Source: Punica granatum
Taxonomy: Eukaryota > Streptophyta > Magnoliopsida > Myrtales > Lythraceae
DNA: 64,000 bases
NCBI RefSeq assembly: GCF_007655135.1
Contig: NC_045129.1
Span: 31,869,122-31,933,121 of the forward strand
Direction of reading: 5' to 3'
A program made the position numbers and the translations under genes. Below, one piece after another: positions 22,295 to 33,669 of the stretch. Numbering within the stretch: the stretch's first letter is position 1; each line of letters opens with the position of its first letter. The notes below the pieces were generated by a model. It was not told where the DNA came from, made no database searches, and worked only from the letters and a program-made list of their open reading frames with translations.

Positions 22295-23541
22295 TTAGGT
22301 GTATACTTCGAGCCACAATATTCAAGTGCTCGGGACATACTTACAAAGGTTATCTTATTGACTTCAATCATGGACGACATATACGATGCCTACGGTACAC
22401 CCGAAGAGCTGAATCTCTTGACTGATTCAATTGAAAGGTAATTCAATAAGCCAAAGTAAAATAAAGAAAATTGAATCCTCATATCATCGATGTTTTTAAG
22501 CTGATATTTTATATACTCTTTTTACGGTTTAACTTTTTTTATTTAATTTCCAGGTGGCAAAGAGGGGTGATAGGTCAACTGCCGGAATACATGCAAGTTT
22601 TCTATAATGCATTGTTAGATATCTTTGATGAAATTGAGGAAAAGTTGATCGATGAGGAAGGAAAATCTGATCGCCTCTTTTACACTAAAGAAGCAGTAAG
22701 TCTCCAATATCAAACAATTAAATTTATCTTCATAAAATATGGAAAATTTAAATACAAGTACGTTGTGATTTACCATAGAAGTCGAGTATTCACAAAGTAT
22801 CGACAATTATGCGGTAACATGTATAGTTGATTATGAATGACTAATTATGACAATCTAACATTGTGGATGATCCCTCCTCTTTCAGATAAAAATGCAAGCT
22901 AGGGCATACTTCGATGAGTCCAAATGGCTGAACCAGCCGCAGATCCCCACCATGGAAGACTACATGTCCGTGGCGTTGATAACATCAGGATATATCATGC
23001 CTTCGAATGGTCACTCAGTAACCCTAATAAATTCATCATGGCTTCAATGATCATCGGCCGTCTGACTGACGACATCGCTACTCACAAGGTGCGTGACATG
23101 CTTAGTATATATGCATATGCGTAGGCAAAATTTTTTTAGTAAACTAATGCGTCTAAATGTTGCACTACCACATATAGTTTGAGCAAGAACGAGGTCACGT
23201 AGCTTCTGCGGTGGAATGCTTCATGAAGCAACAATGCGTGACTGAAAAACTGGCAAAGGAAGAACCGTGGAAGGAGGTCGACGATGCCTGGAAGGACATC
23301 AATGAAGGGTGCCTTCATCCGCACCCAGTCCCGGAGCCCTTTCTCACTCGAGTCCTCAATCTCAGCCGAGTAATAGATGTGGTTTACAAAGACAACAAAG
23401 ATCGTTATACGCACCCTAATCTTGAGCTGAAACAGTTCGTGGCTTCACTCCGTGTCGATCCAGTCCCATTATGACCAAATTATATATGTGCTGTTATGGG
23501 ATAAAGCTTTTGCCAATGCCTAAGAATTGAAGATACGTGGC

Positions 23542-23976
23542 TGATGTGGTAGAAGTAACAGCAAATCGGTACAAGGAGAAAAATAGGTTATGATGACTCT
23601 ATCTCAAGGGAAACGGCCTCCGGAACAAAACTCACTGCTTTGCTGTGATTTTTCGATATTTAAAGCAAATTCCATTGTTTAGGGCCTCAAACAGGTAATT
23701 TTATGTTATTATGGTGTTTTTGCAATTTTAGGAAAGTTTATGTTATTATGGCGTTTTTAAAACCTATTTAAGCTTTGTACAACTCTAGGGTTGGAGATGG
23801 TTATTTTTTCGGATTATTAATAAAGTTATGAAGTTACTGTGCTTTTTCTCCCAATCTCGGATTTGACTCGAGTTTGATACCTATTTCTTGGTATTCATAG
23901 AATTAACAGGTGATAAAAGGTTATTATCTGGTATTCGTGCACGAATCAACTGATCACAATTAGTTCCGCTACGTCG
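23542..23976 (+). mobile_element. Solo LTR in the TPS 3' flank, 5-bp target duplication
   Basis: 435 bp, begins TGATGTGGTAGAAG and ends CTACGTCG (terminal A changed to G). Flanked by GTGGC (23537-23541) and GTGGT (23977-23981). The paralogue near 62325 reads GTGGCTATGCAAC without the insert, an empty site. Same family as 16731-17183. Confidence 0.9.
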
Positions 23977-24245
23977 GTGGTTATGCAACATTACAGTTCA
24001 AATCAAATAAGATAGTCAATTTCGTACTTATCTCTACACGTAATAATCTTTTCTTTAAATAAAGTCAAATTATGGGCCGTTATTTCTCGCATTCGTTTTT
24101 TCCAATATGCTGAGGTCATACAATTAAGTTTTTGTAATCCAATTGGATTTTAGTATTTCAGGCATATGCGCCGAAACCCAACAAAGAAAATTAAAGAAGG
24201 AACCAAGTGAGTTGGTTCAAGTTAGGGGTGTGCGTTGGTTCAAGT

Positions 24246-25235
24246 TAGGGGTGTGCGAATCCGGGTACTCTGCTTTTTCACGATACCCAAATCCTACCCT
24301 GTAAGGAAAAAGTTTCAATATTTTGAAACCGACCCTTACCCCTGTTGGGTTCTGGAACCGGAGTCTATCTGGAACCTATATTATACCACAAGTTTCGAAT
24401 ACTCTGTTGAAATCTATAAATTTTTTGTCTCGTTAAATAAAACCTAAAATGTCTCAGATTTGCTGGAGACCTTGCAACTCCCTTTCCCACATTCCATTCC
24501 TTTGCACAAATCCTCTGCGTAGGAGACATGAGTAACCCGGCATGGAAAGGGAGGAAAAAAACGGCAATCAGATGAAAAATCAATGGAAATGACAACATTT
24601 CAGCAATCCCCAACAACATCTTGGGTACCCACAAAAAATCACTAGCAACCCATCTAAAGAGCTCAAAACCTTGCCCAATCTCTAAGAGACATCTATTTTG
24701 CAATAGAAGCAAAAGGGTTTCCACTGGAAATGAAATCACGGAAGATTTGAGCAGGAACCTGGTAAAGGTGAGAGGAGGGGGGACAAGAAATTCCCCACTG
24801 AAGGAGGTAGAGGTTGAGGAAGAACAGTAGCTAATAGGACAAAAAACAACAGATCCTTCGAGGCCGCCATGTTCGTACCTGTTATCAAAGTGTCTGGAAA
24901 AGTTAAGTAAAACAAAGGAGCTGGGGAAGAGGATGACAACGCGAGTGGGAGCGTTACTAGAACAGAGAGAACGATAGGGGTTAGATTTGGTAACTTTGGT
25001 TTCAGATTTTTTTTTTAAAAAAAAAATTAGTGACTATTATCCGAGTCCGGGTATTAGTTCCGGTTCCGATTCTAAATACCCTATATGCAAGAATCGAAAT
25101 CGGAATCGGTTTTCACCGGTTCCTTATTTTAATACTTGAAATCTACCCTATTTTCAATACAAGTTAGCCGGACCCTACCCTGATGGGTAGGTTCTGACAA
25201 GTTCTAAGTATATCCGGTATCCGTGCACACCCCTA
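24246..25235. mobile_element. Non-autonomous hAT-like element, 990 bp, 8-bp target duplication
   Basis: Terminal inverted repeats TAGGGGTGTGC and GCACACCCCTA, flanked by GTTCAAGT (24238-24245) and GTTCAAGC (25236-25243). The TAGGGGTG tip and 8-bp duplication are typical of hAT transposons. Frames inside (up to 124 codons) match no transposase. Absent from the paralogous flank near 62085-62110. A short T/A run sits at 25008-25026. Confidence 0.88.
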
Positions 25236-26095
25236 GTTCAAGCGATTCCCCGCTTATTTCCTTTAAATAAAGTCTCGAGTGTGAGTCTTGTGAATGGAGA
25301 ATATCCATATTGGGAGAACTTTATCCTTTAATGGGTCGACCCAACTCAACTATATTAGTCGGGCCCCACTGGCCTTCCGAATAATAGGGTGCAAACTGAA
25401 AATTTAAAGAATTAGATCCTCACAACTCGAACGGAAGAGAGAAGGTTTGATTCACGAGGCAATCTGCACACATATTGTCTCTTTTAAATACTAGTAGAAA
25501 TATATGTGCGTTGCATGTGAAAAATTATTTTATCATGTCGTAATACATACTATTAAAACAAGGTACAGTCTTGCGTATTGCATGGCGAGTAGAAAAATTA
25601 ATGAAATATATTTATTTGATATATATGGAGAAATAATTTAAACTACGAGATCCTGTTATTTTTTAAGAATAAAAATTTTTAATATCTATTGAAAGAATTA
25701 GAAAAAACTTTCTAGTTTTATAGAAAACTAGGTGAATGCCAGCGCAATGCGCGGGCGCTCAGCTTTCCGGTGTTTCCATTTCATCATTTATCATTTATAT
25801 ACTAAGGAAATTTTTATATTCTCTTATCTAGATTGTTCTAATTGAATATATCCATCATATTTTTAATTTAGTTATTAAGAAAATAATTATATAATGCGGT
25901 GTAAACTGATAAAAGGAATAATTATATAAAATGGTGTAAACTGATATAGTGGAAGTACATAATAAGAAGGTTTTTTTAGTGTGCATACACAGGAGGTTCA
26001 TTAGCTACATACATACATATATGTATATTATATATAATCATTCATATGCATTCTTTGGTCTCCGGTGAGTGAAGACTTGGTTATTTTGTTATTAC

Positions 26096-26126
<31 letters not shown>

Positions 26127-27124
26127 TAGATCTGGCATATATTAAGTAAGAAATATATTGCAACATTAGAATACTTAATTAGATCAAGTGCAATTTTAGA
26201 ACATAAATATATGGAATTTTTTTCCCTTGTTTTTATCAAAAAATGATTTTAAATATATATATTTGGTATATTTAGTTTCCATTATTTGGTAAATATATAT
26301 TTTATCTTGAAAATATTGAATTTTAAGATCGTAGGAATCTGCTGGTATATCTGTATTTTCTTGAGTTAGATTTCAATGGTTTATTATTAAGGCAAATGTG
26401 TATGAAAATTGGGTAAATTACGTTGAATATATTCATGATAAACCGTGTATGGCTACAGAAATAGTGACAGTATATACTTACTGGTAAATAAAAAATAAAT
26501 TTAATCAATGTATAATTTAAAATATGTTATCACTCGAGATTGTTTTGTCTATATTTGAATTTATCTTTTTGCTTAGTCAAACTTGAACTTGCATTAAAAT
26601 TCATTCTAGAAATCAATGTTCAGTCAAGAAAATGAAAATTTTGGAGAAGATTATTAAAGAAAATCAAAATATTAAAGCGATTAGTTTGAAATTTGCACTA
26701 AAAAATTTATTCTATGAATCAAAACTCAACCAAGGAATAAAAATAAATAAACAAAACTACTGAATTCGAAGTTCGTGGAGGATTCTTTTCGGTGAATTTC
26801 CACATACGTAAAACAGTTAAATGGCATAATATTTCCATGAAATTATATAGACATTAGTACACACAAGAAGGCAATAAATCAAATTTCCAATTTTTTATTC
26901 AAATTAAAGCACATAAAAGCGGCTGACAGTAATGGGACGAACCATTGTTCTAATTGGAATAATCAAGGCATCCATCCGGTGAAGTATATACTGGTGACTG
27001 AAAATTTCGATGGAGTGTAAAGTTATTGAAAATGCTTCGAATCTATGGAAGTTGAAGGAATATAAAAGAATTTGTTAAAGTAGTAATTGCTTACGGCTTT
27101 TTGCTATCTCCAAGCAAGGTTAAC

Positions 27125-27326
27125 GGGAAGAGATACTTATCTCTGCTCACGTTGCACTTAAGATTATTGTGTTCCCCCTAAAAATCGACATGCCATACCT
27201 TAGATTACTTATCCACTCCATTCATGGGAAGTGATACTTATCTCTGCTCACGTTACACTTCAGATTATTGTTTCTCCTCTAAAAATCGACATGCCATATC
27301 TGAGATTACTTGTCCACTCCATTCGT
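27125..27326. repeat. Tandem duplication, 2 x ~101 bp
   Basis: GGGAAG(A/T)GATACTTATCTCTG recurs at 27125 and 27226, followed in both by CTCACGTT(G/A)CACTT and AAAAATCGACATGCCATA. The copies differ at several bases. Confidence 0.9.
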
Positions 27327-27791
27327 GCTATATATATACACAGACACGTTGATTTATCACACGCACTATTGTTGGGGATATATTAATTCTTATTAAATAT
27401 GGAAACGGTATATATGCACACATTGATATATGTGAATATATTTTTATTTTATATATTGCACATTGTATATATAATGCATATAGTCTACTACATAATTTGT
27501 TCCCTTTATATACAATGTTGGGTTATATGCATAAAATCTATATATTCTACTGCATAATTAGTTATAAAAGAATATAAAAAAAATTTCTTAATACATAAGT
27601 AATGTTATGGCAAAGTGAGAGAGTTTCGTTTCTTAGTTTCGATGATGTAGCAGCGTGAAATTTCGGCTCATGCTTTGTTTATATATATATATATATATTA
27701 TATTTTCAGGGTAGTAAAAGCTATACTATATTCATCAAGCGTGTTGTATCATTTCCATATACAAACTGATGCTCAATTGATCTCTTCGCAA

Positions 27792-27873
<82 letters not shown>

Positions 27874-27892
27874 GTATTAGTAATACTAATAC

Positions 27893-27945
<53 letters not shown>
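27792..27945. repeat. (AAT)n microsatellite
   Basis: About 50 trinucleotide units, interrupted by a few GTA/CTA variants between 27840 and 27912. Confidence 0.97.
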
Positions 27946-28877
27946 GAAAGTCTGTCCCGTCCAGATGAGGTTTTCTCATTCGTGATGCCGCCCACTATAG
28001 CAGTAAGTTAAGAAAAATCAGTTCACTGGATCCATCATATCAAACCAGTGTTGCGCTATCACAATTACACGTTTATTTCTCCTTAGCCCTTTCTTGACCA
28101 CATTCAATCGAGCCCTACTGCATAAATCAATTCAAACGAGTACTAGCGCAGACAATCTTCAACAATCCAATTTTAAAATGTAAATTCGAGAAACTGATGA
28201 TTAAGCCAATTTACTATATCAGTATGTTGTAGGAGGGACATTCTCCATTAGAGAGAAATCATAAAAGGTGAACCTTAATCCCTAACGTGATTACTACTTG
28301 TAAGAGAGAAGATGTCAGCTGAGAGAGTTTTTTATTTTTATTTTTATACATATGAGTTGCTTCAAACTAAAAGGGATAGATAGAAAAGAGATATTAAGGA
28401 GTTTAATGGACGAAATCTTATCAAGAATTTCTTGATCTTGATCTCAGATTGAGAATGATGCTGGGGCCCCGAAGTCGATTTATTGTTGTGAGGGTGTTTA
28501 TACCACTGGGGAAATGTATATAATATATTGCCAATAAGAGTGAAGGAAACACATGGACCCAATTCATAAAATTAATTAGATTGGATAGAATACGGGCCCC
28601 ATAACGGAAGAGTTTTTTTTTTTTTGGCACAATAAATAATTACATTTGTATTTATACACATAAATGCAACAATACACCAGATTTTCCATTTTTACTTAAT
28701 CCGATTCTACTGAATTAGTTGGAGCCTAATTAAACTTTTCGAATGTCTACGTTCACACCGAAAAAAAGAAGGCCAACCCAGATGTGGATATAAGCTTCTC
28801 ATAGAGTTGGGCACGCAGCTAAATTCTCCTTGACAAGAGATAAGACTAAAAACAAAAATTTTAATAATTACACAAAA

Positions 28878-29719
28878 TTACAGCAAGAAGTCCATCAATC
28901 TGAGCCATTCAAAGCAGCTCCCAGCAGCTATCTCGGCCTCCTGAGAGCAAGTAGCGGCCGAGGATGACGCGGCGACAGTGTCACTAGAGCGGCCTTCACC
29001 GGCCAACACCGTGTTCGGTTTCTTCAGACAGACAAAGAAGTTCCTCGAGCCTAATTCCATCAGCTTCTCCTCCCTATCTAAACCTTACCAAGTTAAAACG
29101 AAACCGAACATCAGTCAAGACTAGTCATAGGCGACAACACAGATGAATAATAAATTGGGATAAGAACTATACAAATTTGGACATTATTCAATGAGGTGGG
29201 ATGTAGTATTTTAGCCAGGATTAGTTTCATAATTGGACAAAAAAAAATGTGAAATCGTTAACTAGGAGAAATTAAACGGCTTTTACTTTCTAAGCTGAAC
29301 TGTGAGAAATGGAGGTCGAAGCATGTTGGATCTGCCGTCACCAGCACCGGCCGTCGCCCTTTCTTCACGTACCCCCTCACTGCAGCCGAGATGAGATCCT
29401 CGACTGTCTCTTCCGGCCTCATGACCACCTGTTCGGCACCAACGCTGCCACTTATGGTCGCGTTAAGGAGCAGCTTGGTCAAACGCGGCCTCTGCTCATC
29501 CTTCACCCCATGGGGCGCCATCTTGCCCAATCCGCCGTGAGCCAACACCAAGTTGGGCACCGTCCTCGGCCGCTGCAACTGCTTCCCCTCCGCTGCTTCC
29601 TCGGCTGCCCACATCATCGTGCGCCCATGAAACGACGACGCTTTCTCCATGACCAAGCTCCCTCTCCGGGTCCTATCATTATTCCCTCGTGATCCCTTCC
29701 GATGCTTGGAGGTCGGCAT
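28878..29719 (-). CDS. DUF7054 family protein (At4g22758-like)
   Basis: Two exons on the minus strand: 29719-29287 and 29083-28878, intron 203 bp with GT...AG, together 212 codons plus stop. The start MPTSKHRKGSRG was chosen because it is the first ATG of the open frame; the frame is open a little further upstream only from a non-ATG codon. The N-terminal third is basic and variable. The conserved domain runs from about residue 75 to 165: PRLTKLLLNATISGS, QVVMRPEETVEDLI, GYVKKGRRPVL, FDLHFSQFSLESLD (across the splice), MELGSRNFFVCLKK. The tail is Ala/Ser-rich and ends WLRLMDFLL. The biochemical role of this plant family is not established; I do not infer one. No lesion seen, so probably a working gene. 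Upstream G-boxes may give ABA or light response. Confidence 0.88.
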
Positions 29720-30159
29720 CGTGGAAATCGGGGTGGAAACTGGAAAGTAGCTAGCTCCTTCTTGTTGTTTTGTGGTTCGCTTCGCGGTTTCTACGATTCC
29801 CGGCAATTATCTCAGGCGACGGTAGCGGAAGAATCTCAGGCGGGGAAAACCGAGAGCTTGGCAGGAGCTTCGCCTCTCGGCTTTCCTATCACCGGAAGCG
29901 ACCATAACCCGGGAACCGTAAATAATTAAAGACGAACCAATCAGAGGGAGTTCTTTTGCGGTGAAATTAATAATGGCGTACGAGGAACCAAAGGCCCTGC
30001 GCTTTATGTAGAGGGAGGGACACAACTCCAAATCATTGAGATTCTCTGTTCATCATTACCGGCGACATCCGGTGGCGGTCGAGGAAGCTGACGTGACGTG
30101 AGCTGAAGAAGACTGGCTATTGGCCGGTGAGACGTCGGGATCTGATTGGTCCGACTGGA

Positions 30160-30165
30160 CACGTG
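30160..30165. promoter_or_regulatory. G-box / ABRE
   Basis: CACGTG within ACACGTGGC, 441 bp upstream of the DUF7054 start codon. Confidence 0.5.
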
Positions 30166-30211
30166 GCGTCATGGGTGTGGTGGGGGCTTGGATTCACGAG
30201 CAGGTGCGAGT

Positions 30212-30217
30212 CACGTG
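30212..30217. promoter_or_regulatory. Second G-box
   Basis: CACGTG within TCACGTGAGC, 47 bp further upstream of the first G-box. Confidence 0.45.
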
Positions 30218-30370
30218 AGCGCTGAGTGGGTCCATATGGGGCCCACGTCCACGTCAAGAACCGAACATAACGAAAACACCATGCTCTTGACTTGTAAGAA
30301 AGCCACCCGCTGGGAGCCACGACAACAAACGGCTGGGACCGTGAGAATAAATAGAATATACCCATGTCAT

Positions 30371-32019
30371 TATTGAATAATACATGAAATTTTCATTACT
30401 TTCGAGAAAGAGCAAAGAAAAAAAAATCTCAATCTCTTTTGTTGGCAACCTTTGATGAACATCTATCTGTGTCAATTAGATCACAATCATGATTGGCTGA
30501 TTGCCATTCATCGACCAAATTAATTAATGAAGAAATGATCTGGAGCAAAAAAGAAATTAGTCTCAATAATAAAAATGAAACCTAAATCTTGCCGTCAAGG
30601 TGGATGCTATTTAACATGAAAACTTCCTTTTCTCATTCTCCTGATTTTTCAGTTCACCGTCAAATATGAATCGATCGGAATATGCAGCATTTTAAATTCA
30701 AAATCGTCAAGTTTTATCCAATCTGGTGGGATGAGGCACGAAAGTAGAACAGGACAAGGTAGGGTAGGAATAGCACCACCTGCCATATATAGTTGCCAAC
30801 TTGTCTGCTTTCATCATCATACATTTTTGCCACAAGTCGTAATTGAAAGAAATTAATTTAACTTCATCCTCATGGCGTTGAAAATTCTCTGTCTTTTAAC
30901 CGAACCATCACTTAAATTTTAGGAACGATTAATTGGATCATCAACATCATAAGGGTGAATAGGGTCTATTAAGTATTGATCCAGTGGTTTGAGATTTTTC
31001 GAGAGGGTCCGACTCGTAATAGAAGGTTAGTCCGATAATGATTGTCGCAGAAATAATGGATGGATGGTGCCCCATCATGTGGTAATAAGGACACGGCCAC
31101 TTGCCAGTACGATGTATCCTCCTCCTAGTAAACAGCAACTGATATCCGGGCAATTCTGACTTCAAAATCAAGAATATTAAATTCACAAAGCGATAAGGAA
31201 AATCAAAATTTGAAAAAAAAAAAAAACAAGAAGAAAAGACTTTATACGTACGTCTTGAAAGTCATGTATTTAATTTTTTTGTATCGAATCTCCAAAGACC
31301 TAACAAACCGGTAAGTGCTTTTTCTTTTTGAAAAATTATCACTAGATACCAATTTATAAAAGTATGGCATTGTCTCTCCGTATCTTGTCAAGAATTTCTT
31401 CTTTATCATATCTCACCACGTCATATAAGAAAGCATTTATTAGATTGCAATAGATGGATAAATAAACTTATAAACACATATATGGTTTGTAGTCATGAAC
31501 TTAAATAATGAATGAATATATAGTTTTATTGGTGCATTCTTGCCACGTTATTGTGATGAATGAAACATTTAAAATTAATTTTCTACAGCTTTTATCATTT
31601 GCTTCTCATGAATTGTTTGGTTGAGGGATCAGATAGAAAACTAATCGGAAAGGGCTCAGATACAATAGTATACTAGTACATTTTGAACGAATTTTCAGAA
31701 TGATGCAAAATTAAATTTACATGAACATATGTTATTAAGTACTGGCTATCTGGTATAGCTTTCAAGTTCATATACTTAAGCCAATTTGGAGCGGTCGTTT
31801 TCTCTTTGTTGACGTGCTTCAATTATTACATATGAATTGCACCAAGAAGGAGAAAAGTGACAGCGATAATACATTTGCCATTATGTCATGGCTGCGAGTC
31901 CTCTCATTCACTCATTCCTTCTTTTTCCTCACCGTGACCCGATCAGTTTGCTCAGCTCGGTCCTTGATTAGTACCATATTTCCGGACCGGACAAGTCAAA
32001 GATAAACCATCCATACGTC
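30371..32019. other. Intergenic DNA, no gene seen
   Basis: AT-rich; scattered short frames without recognisable products. No transposon termini found. Confidence 0.5.
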
Positions 32020-32335
32020 GCTTTGTTTGATTTTACAATCACGTTTTTAAAATTTTAATTCTAACTTTAACTCTACTCACTACATAACAAAAATCAACAA
32101 CACAATTATTACTTTTTCTTTTTTCTTTAATTTTTTAATCATTCAATTCAATTTTTAATATTAAATTCTCTCAACTATCCATTACTTTTTTCATAATTCA
32201 ACAACACAATCAATACTTTTTCTCAACTATTCATTACTTTTTCACATTTTTTCTCATAATTCCACAATACAATCATTACAACCCAATTAAAATCAAAACT
32301 CAACTCTACTTAACTCTAAAACCAAACACACCAAA
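32020..32335. mobile_element. Tourist-like MITE, second copy
   Basis: Shares the internal words CAACAATTATTAC, TTCAATTTTTAATAT and AACTCTAAAACCAAACACACC with the element at 5650-5962. The left terminus (CTTTGTTTGATTTTA) is decayed, so the target duplication cannot be read. Confidence 0.75.
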
Positions 32336-32946
32336 ATGTCGACGAAATTCACATAAATAGATTCTTATTATAATTCTTAAATTTTTTTGTCTAGATTTTC
32401 TCTCCAACCTTCCACGTGGCGACAAAGAACTGTATTAAAGAATGATTATTATATGGTTAATGAAAGTTATCCCGTCACAAGATTAATTATTAGATCCTTC
32501 TTACAGTTGTTTCGATCTTAACGGAGATAATTTGGCAAAAAAAAATTTAAAATAATAACGAATGGGAAGAGTTTAGCGGCATTATTTGTTTAGGCTGTTT
32601 TGTCAGTTGTGCATGACCTTTTTGTCTGTTTCTATAAAGTTGGGGGTTACGTGGCTATTTTGATAGGATTAATTGAAAGCAGTCTTCCTTTAATTAATAA
32701 CTTTTGCGTCGGCGTGCGTCTCTTGTTGAGATGCACCCAAATATTCGATCAGTAATTGCTTATTCTAATCGGTAAACCCATAATCATTCTGTTTGTTAGT
32801 GTATTATTGAGCAGAGGGAAACTCGCGGTTGGAAAGGTTCCATGATAGTGATTGTGATTATACGCATTGTTATGACTAAACTTGTAGTTGAAAAGGAATC
32901 GATAAGAGTTGATTTAAGCTTGAAAAAAAAAACTCTATAATATGTA
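32336..32946. other. Intergenic DNA, no gene seen
   Basis: No coding or repeat signal recognised up to the GTA target duplication (32944-32946) of the CACTA element. Confidence 0.5.
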
Positions 32947-33520
32947 CACTACAAAAAAGGGACTTTGGGCAATCATTTATCGCCAATCCATCAAAATGGG
33001 TCACCAAAAGTCTTACGGAATGGGTTTGGGGCGACCCAAAAAATTGGATTGCCCAAGATAAGGCTTTCGCCCGCCATCTCTAATGGATCAACAAACAATG
33101 GTCATCGCAAGCTAGTCTATGCCGACCCACAGAAAAAGGGTCATCATAAGTATAATTTTTCGCGACCCAAATTAAGGGCGATAGAAGTTAGTTGTCATAG
33201 GTGCAATATATTCCGACCCAAAAAAATAGTCACCTCAGGCGAGTTTTTACCCGACTCAAATTTTTGGGTCAACTAAGCGAGGTCTATGACGATCCATAAT
33301 GGATTGGCCTAGACATCTCAAAGCCAACTCATCTTTTTGGGCCACCTTAGATTGGACTTTCGGCGCCAAAACGAAAATTTCAAAACTTAGAATTTGAGAA
33401 TTTTAATTTGAAAGTAATATGGTGTGTTGCTCTCTATGTTTTTCTCCCTTTGAAATCCCACTTCACTTCAAATTTCTCTCTCATTCTTTCTTCCAACTTT
33501 AAAATCCTATCCCTTTGCAG

Positions 33521-33669
33521 GAGGTAGCAGCAAGAAGCAACAGGTCGCAGCAGACCATCAAGAACATGATCGAGGACGATTGAGCGAACATCATCATCCC
33601 CCTCCCATATGTCTCAGGCAAGATACTCCCCAAAGTTATCAAGTACTGCAATAAGTGCGTCGAGTCCGC
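33521..33669 (+). pseudogene. Captured SKP1-like fragment inside the CACTA element
   Basis: Frame reads EVAARSNRSQQTIKNMIEDD, stop, ANIIIPLPYVSGKILPKVI, KYCNKCVES. This is the N-terminal BTB/POZ-like region of SKP1/ASK proteins, the adaptor that joins cullin 1 to F-box proteins in SCF ubiquitin ligases. The stop (TGA) replaces the cysteine that normally follows the EDD motif. A CTTTGCAG/G just before it looks like a splice acceptor. Only about 50 codons are present, so it is not functional. Confidence 0.85.

Larger units (their letters stand above)
18566..23474 (+). pseudogene. Terpene synthase pseudogene, TPS-a (sesquiterpene synthase type)
   Basis: Seven exons as usual for TPS-a: 18566-18694, 19031-19310, 19486-19892, 20031-22437 (split by a retrotransposon), 22554-22695, 22886-23088, 23178-23474. 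Exon 1 has RR(x)8W (RRSANFLPSTW) close to the N-terminus with no transit peptide, so the ancestral enzyme was cytosolic and used farnesyl diphosphate by family rule. DDIYD is at 22373-22387 and the NSE/DTE motif DDIATHKFE spans exons 6-7. Lesions: TAA at 19211-19213 (exon 2), frameshift near 19630 (exon 3), TGG to TGA at 20032-20034 (exon 4), a 2183-bp retrotransposon after 20111, and a 49-bp deletion in exon 6 after GGATATATCATG (about 23004). Apart from these, exon lengths equal those of the minus-strand paralogue at 62.4-64.0 kb (219, 142 and 297 bp). Confidence 0.96.
23475..25730 (+). repeat. Duplicated 3' flank of the TPS pseudogene (partner 61600-62388)
   Basis: After the stop codon the sequence follows the reverse complement of 62388 down to about 61610: AAAGCTTTTGCCAATG, AATTATGGGCCGTTATTTCT, CCAATTGGATTTTAGTATTT, GGGAGA(A/G)CTTTATCCTTT, GGAGAAATAATTTAA. 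It is interrupted by the solo LTR and the hAT-like MITE, both absent from the partner. Similarity ends at about 25725, so the duplicated unit covers gene plus about 0.8 kb of ancestral 3' flank. Confidence 0.9.
25731..28877. other. AT-rich intergenic DNA, no gene seen
   Basis: Just after the end of the duplicated flank there is a small GC palindrome-like motif (GCGCAATGCGCGGGCG, 25743-25758). Otherwise it is AT-rich with microsatellites at 26094-26125 and 27680-27699, the tandem duplication at 27125 and the (AAT)n array at 27792. No coding sequence is supported; reading frames over the AAT array are artefacts. Confidence 0.6.
29720..30370 (-). promoter_or_regulatory. Upstream region of the DUF7054 gene
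   Basis: GC-richer than its surroundings. It contains GACGTC (30131), an ABRE-type G-box ACACGTGGC (30159-30167) and a second CACGTG (30212-30217). A weak TATA-like TACATAAAG lies on the minus strand near 30010. These are binding motifs for bZIP and bHLH factors; actual regulation is not shown. Confidence 0.5.

Noticed and set aside
20107..22299. The 2.2 kb insert as an intron of the terpene synthase
   Set aside because: It has LTRs, primer site, gag on the opposite strand and a 5-bp duplication; exon 4 has no intron at this place in the paralogue.
27675..27995. Poly-Asn, poly-Ile and poly-Leu frames
   Set aside because: Translations of the (AAT)n microsatellite.
29309..29692. 127-codon plus-strand frame
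   Set aside because: Antisense shadow of the DUF7054 exon 1, which has clear family motifs and splice sites.
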